A stretch of DNA of 64,000 nt, taken from Tropicibacter sp. R16_0 (GTDB taxonomy: Bacteria > Pseudomonadota > Alphaproteobacteria > Rhodobacterales > Rhodobacteraceae). This document shows, piece by piece, positions 58,201-64,000 of the stretch. Both the position numbers and the translations under genes were made by a program. Location: positions 186,001 to 250,000 of the forward strand of contig NZ_JAGHRE010000009.1 of assembly GCF_017743935.1 (NCBI RefSeq), given 5' to 3'. How positions within the stretch are numbered: the stretch's first letter is position 1; the number at the start of each line of letters is the position of its first letter. The notes under the pieces are model-generated. The model did no database searches. It was not told the origin of the DNA and saw only the letters and a list, made by a program, of their open reading frames with translations.

Positions 58201-60192
58201 CGTCTGAGAAATGCCGGGCGTGTTGAATGTGGTTACAGAGGCGATCTTGAACCCTGCCTGCGATGCATAGGCAGTGACCAATTGCGACTGAGCTCCACCC
58301 AGCGAATGACCCGACACGTTGATGCCTTGGCTTTCGTGATCTTCGATCCATTGACGCAGGCTGCCTGGTCCTGTGGCATTCCAAGCGGCCTCGAACTGGG
58401 TCAACCCCACGCCACGCGGATCTGTGTCGGCAAATGCGCCGTCGATTGGAGAGAAAGTGCCGCGCACCGCAAGAATGGGTTGCAAGCCATCCCCAACCAG
58501 CCCCGCCGCGATAAAGCCGGTGTCGTCGTTGCCTGTCCCTTTGACATCCCAGATTTCATCGACGTTGTAACCGGTTGGATTGCCATTTGGATCAAGCACG
58601 TCGGAGCCAACAAACAGGCGGCCCGCCAAGGGAATGTTATCCCCCAGCATATACGCCGTCTCGCGCGCGACGTATTCCATCAAAAAAGTGTCTGGCGCGT
58701 CGCGCGCGCTCAGCTGCCAGTCAAATGAGGCTGTGGTCCGGCCACCCTGCCCGTCATCCGCCGTGACGGTCACCGGAAGTTCGACATACGGTCCGAAGTA
58801 ATTCAGCGTTCCGCTCAGCACGCCGGTGTTTTCGTCAAATTGCAGATCTACGTTGTCTGGAAACGAACCCGCCCCCAACGAGGCCGAGATCGAATAAGTG
58901 ATCGTGTCACCGTCGGGATCGCGAAAAAACCGACCAAAATCAAAGCTGATTTCATCCCCGTCAGAGCTTGGCTCAATACCTCTGGTGAACGTTGAAACAG
59001 GGGCCCGGTTCGGAATGACCAAAAGCGGATTGTCGACCAGAAACGTGTCCCAGTATGAATCCCGGGCAGGATTTTCAATCAGGTTCGTCGCCAAGGATGT
59101 GAATGCGATGACCGACCCATCCCCGGACAGTATCCCAAGCCCCGAGTCCCTGTTGGGGGCATGACCTCGGTAAGTGAAATCGACGGCAGCGGTTTCATTG
59201 CTCACCAGATCGGTCACAAACACGCGTTCGGCAAAGTTCGGATCTGCCGTGATATTTGTGGCCGAAGACGTGAATGTGACAAACCGCCCGTCCGCAGAAA
59301 AATCGGCCTCTCCTACTGCTGCGCCATTTGCATCCGAGCCATCCAGACCCTGGCCAATTCGGGTAACACCGCCACTGAGCACGTCATAAATAAAGATGTC
59401 GCGCAGCCCATTGGTGTCGCCGGAAACCAGATTGCTGGCCTCAGAACTAAAGGCAATTTTCTGACCGTTCTGCGAAATGTCCAAGAGCGTGGATGGGCCA
59501 TTTGCCGGCCCACCGCCCGCCGCAACGGAAACCAATGTCAGGCTGTCGGTCAGGCGATTGAACAGAAAGACGTCCTGGACGCCATTGGTGTCACCGGCAA
59601 CGAGGTTGCTGGCCGAAGACGAATAGGCAACGAAGGTACCGGACCCTGACAGCATGGCGCCGCTTATCCCAAGATCCGGTTCTGCTCCGCCAAGGCCCGG
59701 GCTCACCAGTTCCGTATCCCCTGAGGCAAAGTCATAAACGTAGGTTTCGACATGTGCGCTTGTGAAACCATCGATGAAATTTGTGGGGCGCGACCAGAAG
59801 GCGACAACAGCTCCATCATCCGAGACGGATGTCAATCGGATTGGAGCATCAAATTCCTCGTCGTCCGGCGTTCGCGGCGCGATATCGCGCGACGCGCCAG
59901 TGGTCGCGTCCACAACGGCCAATCCCAGATCCTGCCCCACATAGAATGCCAGGTTATGTGAATGCACGATTGATGATGCCGTTCCGATGTAAGAAAACTC
60001 TCTGCTTTCAACATCGTAATTCAAAACCGAATAAGTCGGCCCATTGGGATCATTGGGCGCTAGGTTGGTCGCAAAGGTTCCAACAATTGCCTGGCTTCCA
60101 TCGAAGTTGAGCCCAATTGTCCCGCTCAGATCGTTTGCTCGGCCGCCGTCCGGGGCCACGGAAATCTTTCTGATTGTCGAATAATGCGCCAT
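55225..60192 (-). CDS. giant secreted RTX protein with beta-propeller, Ig-like and lipase domains
   Basis: A 1655-residue protein with no N-terminal signal peptide, as for type I secretion substrates. Residues ~60-390 hold TolB/PD40-like propeller units (SNLVAGDTNGVQDVFLF and SNLVSGDTNGLRDIFIY are near-duplicates). About 395-495 is a putative Ig/cadherin-like domain (DPDGDTITYSI). Residues ~500-780 form an alpha/beta hydrolase resembling class 3 lipases, with nucleophile Ser630 in GHSLGG. From ~1060 on there are many Ca2+-binding GGxGxD repeats (GGLGDDLISGGGGSDTLIGG). No type I exporter is adjacent, so export must use one encoded elsewhere. Lipid substrate and role are not known. Confidence 0.85.
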   Translation of the reverse strand: MAHYSTIRKISVAPDGGRANDLSGTIGLNFDGSQAIVGTFATNLAPNDPNGPTYSVLNYDVESREFSYIGTASSIVHSHNLAFYVGQDLGLAVVDATTGASRDIAPRTPDDEEFDAPIRLTSVSDDGAVVAFWSRPTNFIDGFTSAHVETYVYDFASGDTELVSPGLGGAEPDLGISGAMLSGSGTFVAYSSSASNLVAGDTNGVQDVFLFNRLTDSLTLVSVAAGGGPANGPSTLLDISQNGQKIAFSSEASNLVSGDTNGLRDIFIYDVLSGGVTRIGQGLDGSDANGAAVGEADFSADGRFVTFTSSATNITADPNFAERVFVTDLVSNETAAVDFTYRGHAPNRDSGLGILSGDGSVIAFTSLATNLIENPARDSYWDTFLVDNPLLVIPNRAPVSTFTRGIEPSSDGDEISFDFGRFFRDPDGDTITYSISASLGAGSFPDNVDLQFDENTGVLSGTLNYFGPYVELPVTVTADDGQGGRTTASFDWQLSARDAPDTFLMEYVARETAYMLGDNIPLAGRLFVGSDVLDPNGNPTGYNVDEIWDVKGTGNDDTGFIAAGLVGDGLQPILAVRGTFSPIDGAFADTDPRGVGLTQFEAAWNATGPGSLRQWIEDHESQGINVSGHSLGGAQSQLVTAYASQAGFKIASVTTFNTPGISQTSLARFDDSLVGPVNHWVSSGDIVSMAGNAFLPGQVTLYDMTTFDTDTHGALAPLFYLLGAHTKKWSQIEVYNTVYNGSAPMTPGEPVVLGTVDAAVLGAADYNHLSNPANIHDEEFAAFLVSLGWAGDVVGSYTERPDLGGELVKSLLRRDDAEQTRQDIGEVIRFIEGSADVAVAVTNAVREELAQRLPSMQEILLTATLAPGRLLFNEFKNLSAEAITQIIRLNDEFWKAIDSITPEFITRLSSATSEFFERLNPFNSEAWKTVMAWTAAEWNEAAGWDGYVWETLGEWGESIWAELRKGPFETFRELAQQSLTDLQTLGSYGAALLAELNALGVSITSATINGLAGIPTAIAGSIFDDTSTGTEARESFDGGLGNDTITPGGGFDDIKLGAGNDLVRGTIEDLNGDRISDFTDDDQIELLGLLLELTDLKITLGSAVLDIDADGDGQRDATIILQGDFETDDIVLRHQGPNTIIETQGAANGTDQQGTAGANSIQGSPGNDTIDGLDGDDSLVGGLGDDLISGGGGSDTLIGGDGNDSIFGGDGFDYAFMDGQVDDAEVRLGTNGVFVSTAADGTDFISDDVERIVLGGKFHTFAEIEALAPAVIPGDETNNVIYGTADREIINGLAGHDWLVPGRGNDTVDGGSERDMVSYSDVVEVAGRGTAFMLDLDLGAGTAELFGGEIDQLISIERVTGTIFADVLRGSDGDDELRGIGDYDWFVATAGNDTLTGGNGLDMITFVEAQASGAPVFESVFSVDGAPPVGAAVGGVTLDLSDPSRSTGLASGLTLTSVERVTGSSHQDVFYGDAQQNDFRGLGGYDWFVGSTGGRERYFGGDGLDTVTYFQSTSGVSASLRNGAGLFGGQETGYGSAGDAVRDLYFEIENLVGTNFDDSLTGNNERNQLSGLDGDDFLFGYGGIDYLKGGAGNDTLNGGAGSDFALYDGNRSEYTLTRTSVTEVTVTHASGTDSLSNVEYFQFNDTTANIWDLTI

Positions 60193-60693
60193 GCCAAACG
60201 CCCCTCACCGTTTCACAGTTTAGGCAAAAAAGTGGACAAAATACATGCTTTTGTCTGCTCAACAAAACCACGCAAAGGGATTTCCCAGCAGGACATCATT
60301 CTAAATCTTCCGGTCATGATACATGCGAAACCGCGCCGCGTGAAACGACGCACGCATTTTTTGACCCGAGCCTCGACCTTCTGCACCTTGGATGCCTTCT
60401 TGGATTTCTCGTTAATTCACGCAAACCGCTGCACCCTCACTGTGGGGTCAGATGTCGCCCTCAATCCTCGATCACCTTCTGTGCAATTCACATCCAGAGA
60501 CTGCAAATTCCTCCAAGGCAGACACTTGCTGTACATGGGATGAACTGCCGTTTTTCGATCAATGTGGTCTTCCAGAACTCTGCCGGATGGTGATCCGAGC
60601 GTAAAGCGACCACCCAATCGGCTCTCGAACTCAACACGCAATCCACCTGCGACCCAGTGGCGGGATCGCATCTCAGTTCAATCCGGCCCGGGA
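60193..60693. other. intergenic region between the RTX gene and quiC
   Basis: This 500-base gap is lower in GC than its neighbours and should hold the RTX-gene promoter. Open frames exist (for example 60174-60593 on the plus strand) but they lack a ribosome-binding site, contain no recognisable domain, and have composition unlike neighbouring genes. No RNA or repeat was recognised. Confidence 0.5.
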
Positions 60694-62589
60694 TCAGGTT
60701 CTGGGAATACCCTTCGCACGAGACAGTCGTTTCTGAGCCGCGATACGGAAAGGCGCGTTGGGGGCGCCGTATCCCGTATAGCCCTGGCTTCTTTGAACAA
60801 TTTCAATGAACAGGCCTCCCCCAAAGGACTGAGAATAGGCTTGGAAAAACTCGGCACCGCCGGTCTGGTCGTACAGGACACCCCGGGCCTGCATTTTGTG
60901 GATCAGAGCATCGTTTAGGTCAAAGCGCGCGGTGAGGTCATCGTAGTAATTGGGAGAAATCGGGAGTGTTTCGAAACCCTTTCGAGCCAAGTGTTCAAGC
61001 GTTTCGAAAATGTCCGAGGTTGCAAAGGCGATGTGCTGGACAGAAGCACCGAAACTGTCGGACAGAAACGACCCGGCCAGCGTCCTGTGACTGTCCGCAC
61101 CGTTCAGGGTGATCCGAACAGAGCCGCTGGCCGCTTCGACAGCCTGGCTGCGGACCAGCCCGTCTGGGTCAATCACGTCAACCATCGGCGCTTTGGTCAT
61201 GTCGAACAGCGTGGTGTAGAACAGCGACCAGCTGAGCATGTCCTCATAGCTCATCGTTTGCGCGACATGGTCGATGTGGGTCAATCCGGCGCCTGTCGGG
61301 GTGATCCCTGCGGAAAACTCCATCTGCCAAACCTGCGAGAGGTCCGCGCTGTCATCCAGAAAATGCAGGACAGAGCCTGACAACCCTCTCACGGCCGGGA
61401 TTGCAAGCTCTCCGGAACTTACGGGTTGCGCGAACACCTCAGCCCCCAAAGCGGACGCGCGCGTTGCTGCCGCTTTTGCGTCAGACGCCAACAGCCCCAG
61501 AGCACACACGCACGTCCCGCGGGCGTTCCAGCTGCTTGCCGCGTGGCCAGTGGTTTCTTCGTTCACAACGATACGGATATCGCCCTGCTGCCAAAGGCCC
61601 GCCGCCTTGTTGCGATGCTGGCCCACCTGTTCAAAACCCAAAGACGCCAGATCGGTTTTCAGGGCCGTCGCCTCAGCGCTGCGAGTTGCGAACTCGACAA
61701 AGGAAAAGCCTTGGGCCTCTACCCGCACCGGTATTTCAGGCATGTTGATGCTCAGCTCCGGCTCGGCGCGTCTGACGTCGCCCATCAGCGCGACAAGCGA
61801 TCGGTGGCCATCCTTGGCAATGGTGCGCGGGTTGCCGCCGCGAAACTGGTCGTTGAATATCTCAAGGCTGATTGGACCATCATAGCCTGTCGCCATGACC
61901 GCCTGCATGAATCGGGTGACGTCCAGATCGCCCTCTCCGGGCATGTTCCTGAAGTGGCGCGACCAATACAGCAGATCCATTTCGATCAGCGGCGCATCTG
62001 CCAATTGGACAAAGAAGATCTTGTCACCAGGGACGGAACGAATGCTGTCAGGGTCAAGCTTGCGACCAAGCGTGTGAAAACTGTCGACGATCAGTCCGAT
62101 ATTGGGATGATCCGCACGGCGCACGACCTCCCACGCGTCTCGGTGATCATTGATGTGCCGCCCCCAGGCCAAGGCCTCATACCCCACGCGCAGCCCGCGT
62201 TTCGCGGCCCGGTCGCCCAGTTCGTGGAAATCATCCGCCGCGCGCTCAATGCCCCCCAGCGATGCAGGGTGCACCGACGAGCAGACAAGCACCAGATCTG
62301 TGCCCAGCTCCTGCATCACGTCAAACTTGTGCTCGGCCCGGTCAAAGGCCTTGGATCGCGCAGGCTCCGGAAGGGTTTCAAAGTCGCGAAAGGGTTGGAA
62401 CAGCATGATCTCCAACCCGTGATCACGTACCAGGCGCCCCACATCCCTTGGGCTTCCATAGTCCGCGATGAAATCGGCCTCAAATATCTCGATTCCGTCA
62501 AACCCGGCTGCTGCGATCGCTTCAAGCTTTTCGCGCAGATTGCCCGAGATCGAGACCGTCGCGATCGAGGTTTTCAGCGTCCCGCTCAT
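60694..62589 (-). CDS. quiC: 3-dehydroshikimate dehydratase, QuiC type (TIM barrel plus HPPD-like domain)
   Basis: A 631-residue two-domain protein. Residues 1-280 are a sugar-phosphate isomerase-like TIM barrel (FDGIEIFEADF, MLFQPFRDFE, ISLEIFNDQFRGG) with the metal-site acidic residues. Residues ~290-610 are a hydroxyphenylpyruvate-dioxygenase-like vicinal-oxygen-chelate domain (GLTHIDHVAQTM, GASVQHIAFATSDI). This fusion is known for bacterial QuiC1 enzymes that convert 3-dehydroshikimate to protocatechuate. The ATG at 62589 overlaps the TRAP permease stop by 4 bases, so the TRAP system probably imports quinate or shikimate for it. Confidence 0.87.
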   Translation of the reverse strand: MSGTLKTSIATVSISGNLREKLEAIAAAGFDGIEIFEADFIADYGSPRDVGRLVRDHGLEIMLFQPFRDFETLPEPARSKAFDRAEHKFDVMQELGTDLVLVCSSVHPASLGGIERAADDFHELGDRAAKRGLRVGYEALAWGRHINDHRDAWEVVRRADHPNIGLIVDSFHTLGRKLDPDSIRSVPGDKIFFVQLADAPLIEMDLLYWSRHFRNMPGEGDLDVTRFMQAVMATGYDGPISLEIFNDQFRGGNPRTIAKDGHRSLVALMGDVRRAEPELSINMPEIPVRVEAQGFSFVEFATRSAEATALKTDLASLGFEQVGQHRNKAAGLWQQGDIRIVVNEETTGHAASSWNARGTCVCALGLLASDAKAAATRASALGAEVFAQPVSSGELAIPAVRGLSGSVLHFLDDSADLSQVWQMEFSAGITPTGAGLTHIDHVAQTMSYEDMLSWSLFYTTLFDMTKAPMVDVIDPDGLVRSQAVEAASGSVRITLNGADSHRTLAGSFLSDSFGASVQHIAFATSDIFETLEHLARKGFETLPISPNYYDDLTARFDLNDALIHKMQARGVLYDQTGGAEFFQAYSQSFGGGLFIEIVQRSQGYTGYGAPNAPFRIAAQKRLSRAKGIPRT

Positions 62590-63881
62590 CCCTGATACCC
62601 CAGCATTCGCGGCAACCAAAGCACGATGTCCGGTACCAGGATCATGACAAGCAAAGCCAGAAGCAGCACGCCGAGAAAGGCCCAGATCTCTCCAATGATC
62701 TCTCTGAGTGGGATGCCCGTGACCGCGTTGATGACGAACAGCAAGATGCCATAGGGCGGCGTGATCAAACCGATCATGGAGTTGACCACGATCAGAACGC
62801 CAAAATGCACCAGGTCAATCCCAAGCGCCTCGCAGGTGGGAATGAACAGCGGAACGATGACCAGGATGATCACGGTCGCATCCAGAATACAGCCCAACAG
62901 CAGGACCATCACGTTGATCAACAGCAGGAATACAAGCGGATGGATGTTGGCCCCATCAAGTGTTGCCGAGAGGGCTTGGGGGATATTCTCTTGCACGACG
63001 ATGTAGGTCAGGATCATCGAAGCCCCGATGACCAGCCCCACCGAAGCGGCCGCGCGGGCGCTGTCGACAAAGACCTGATACAACGTCTTGAGCTTTATGG
63101 CGCGGTAGAGGCCTGCTGCAATGACCAGCGCATAGAGGGCGGCGATGGCCGCTGCCTCGGTCGGGGTCGTGATACCGCTGTAGAGGCAAAAGAGCAGGAT
63201 GAACGGCATCAGCAAGGCAGGCGTGGCCTGAACGGTCAGCTTGGGCAGGTCCCGCAATGGAACCGGCTCTTCACGACCAAATCCACGTCGATGCGACATG
63301 AAAACATTCAAGCCCATCAGAACCATCCCCATGAACAGGCCGGGAATGATCCCGCCCAGAAACAGGTCCTTGATCGAGGCGCCGGAAACCAGCGCATAGA
63401 TCACCATCGGGATCGAGGGCGGGATGATCGGGCCGATGGTGGCTGTTGCCGCCGTGATGGCCGCTGCGTAACCGCGTGTGTATTTGCCGCTTTTGACCAT
63501 CATCTCGATGATGATCTTGCCGATACCCGCCGCATCGGCGACGGCCGAACCCGACATGCCCGAAAAGATCAAAGAGGCTACGACGTTGACATGCCCCATG
63601 CCGCCCCGGAACCGTCCCACGACTGCGATACAGAAATTCAGCAGCCGGTCGGAAATGGACCCGGCGTTCATGATATTGGCCGAGACGATGAACAGCGGCA
63701 CCGCCAACAGCAAAAAGCCGTCAAACAGGCGCTGCACCATGGTCTGCCCTGCAATGGCAACGTCCTGCCCCGCCACGCCCAGATAGACGATGACCCCAAC
63801 CAGGATTGAGAAGGCAACAGGCGTACCAATCGCCGCCATGCCAAACAGGGCGATCAGGCCCAAGAGGAGTTCAACGCTCAT
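62586..63881 (-). CDS. dctM: TRAP transporter large permease DctM
   Basis: A 431-residue membrane protein with about 12 helices, beginning MSVELLLGLIALFGMAAIGT. DctM signatures include IFSGMSGSAVADAAGIG and TATIGPIIPPSIPMV. TRAP systems use a periplasmic binding protein and sodium gradient to import organic acids. It overlaps the DctQ stop by 4 bases and quiC by 4 bases. Confidence 0.94.
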   Translation of the reverse strand: MSVELLLGLIALFGMAAIGTPVAFSILVGVIVYLGVAGQDVAIAGQTMVQRLFDGFLLLAVPLFIVSANIMNAGSISDRLLNFCIAVVGRFRGGMGHVNVVASLIFSGMSGSAVADAAGIGKIIIEMMVKSGKYTRGYAAAITAATATIGPIIPPSIPMVIYALVSGASIKDLFLGGIIPGLFMGMVLMGLNVFMSHRRGFGREEPVPLRDLPKLTVQATPALLMPFILLFCLYSGITTPTEAAAIAALYALVIAAGLYRAIKLKTLYQVFVDSARAAASVGLVIGASMILTYIVVQENIPQALSATLDGANIHPLVFLLLINVMVLLLGCILDATVIILVIVPLFIPTCEALGIDLVHFGVLIVVNSMIGLITPPYGILLFVINAVTGIPLREIIGEIWAFLGVLLLALLVMILVPDIVLWLPRMLGYQG

Positions 63882-64000
63882 GACGCATCCTCCTTGCCTG
63901 ATGTGCCGGACAAGATCTCTTCCAGCTCGGTTTCCGGGGGGCCGTGCCGAACAACCCGGTAGAGCCGCCACACATAGCGAATGATGGTCGCGACCATGAG
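63878..64000 (-). CDS. dctQ: TRAP transporter small permease DctQ, C-terminal fragment
   Basis: The last 40 codons of a gene that continues beyond the right edge. It ends ...VRHGPPETELEEILSGTSGK EDAS, a charged cytoplasmic tail, and its TGA overlaps the DctM start as ATGA. Identity is from position, as DctQ normally precedes DctM. Confidence 0.72.
   Translation of the reverse strand, partial: LMVATIIRYVWRLYRVVRHGPPETELEEILSGTSGKEDAS

Noticed and set aside
60174-60593. A 139-codon plus-strand frame between the RTX gene and quiC
   Set aside because: There is no ribosome-binding site, no recognised domain, and it overlaps the start of the RTX gene.

Overview
The window is GC-rich DNA from an alphaproteobacterium, most probably a marine Rhodobacteraceae (Roseobacter-group) species. 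This rests on a nrdR-ribD-ribE-ribB-ribH gene set, a dnaG-rpoD pair, a hom-glpX-recJ run followed by tRNA-Glu, a soxBDAG sarcosine oxidase operon, Tad-pilus pseudopilins, a TRAP transporter and several cobalamin riboswitches. No phage, integrase, insertion sequence or CRISPR array was seen; this is mostly chromosomal backbone with accessory cassettes.

Layout. 1-11.3 kb: riboflavin genes on the minus strand (nrdR, ribD, ribE, a RibBX-type ribB, start of ribH), broken up by a plus-strand proline-racemase-family enzyme, a plus-strand capsule cassette (kpsS, a Wza/KpsD-like lipoprotein, kpsC) and a minus-strand periplasmic amidohydrolase. 11.4-17.5 kb: yjbQ, small secreted proteins (one apparently frameshifted), rpoD and dnaG. 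17.5-25.2 kb: soxBDAG, an outer-membrane protein and glutamate dehydrogenase. 25.5-28.3 kb: three Tad pseudopilin-like genes. 28.4-36 kb: a membrane protein, a cytosolic reductive-dehalogenase-like iron-sulfur protein, a GMC oxidoreductase with a 41-residue Tat-type partner, a class III cyclase, pirin, a monooxygenase-like protein, a TetR regulator with its operator, and a lipoprotein. 35.5-40.2 kb: hom, glpX, recJ and two identical tRNA-Glu genes.

The most striking region is 40.5-55.1 kb, where three cobalamin riboswitches lie within 10 kb. One leads glycine-betaine oxygenase genes gbcAB. One leads, on the other strand, the B12-independent class Ib ribonucleotide reductase operon nrdHIEF, which ends in a MazG-like NTP pyrophosphohydrolase. 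One leads a NikABCDE/Opp-type ABC transporter, which also has a Zur-like palindrome over a possible second promoter. If all three riboswitches are of the usual OFF type, the locus is a B12-shortage island: B12-free enzymes plus possible metal or cofactor uptake. soxBDAG, elsewhere in the window, would finish betaine demethylation from sarcosine to glycine, but the dimethylglycine step is not here.

55.2-64 kb: a 1655-residue secreted protein (beta-propeller, Ig-like, lipase, RTX repeats) and a TRAP transporter operon ending in a QuiC-type dehydroshikimate dehydratase.

Non-coding signals include two copies of an extragenic element with fixed blocks around stems that differ in sequence but keep pairing, two clear intrinsic terminators, a 12-bp terminator-like hairpin at the kpsD-like/kpsC junction, and a hairpin that buries the ribosome-binding site and start codon of the monooxygenase-like gene. 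All assignments are from reading sequence and translations; no database search was run.
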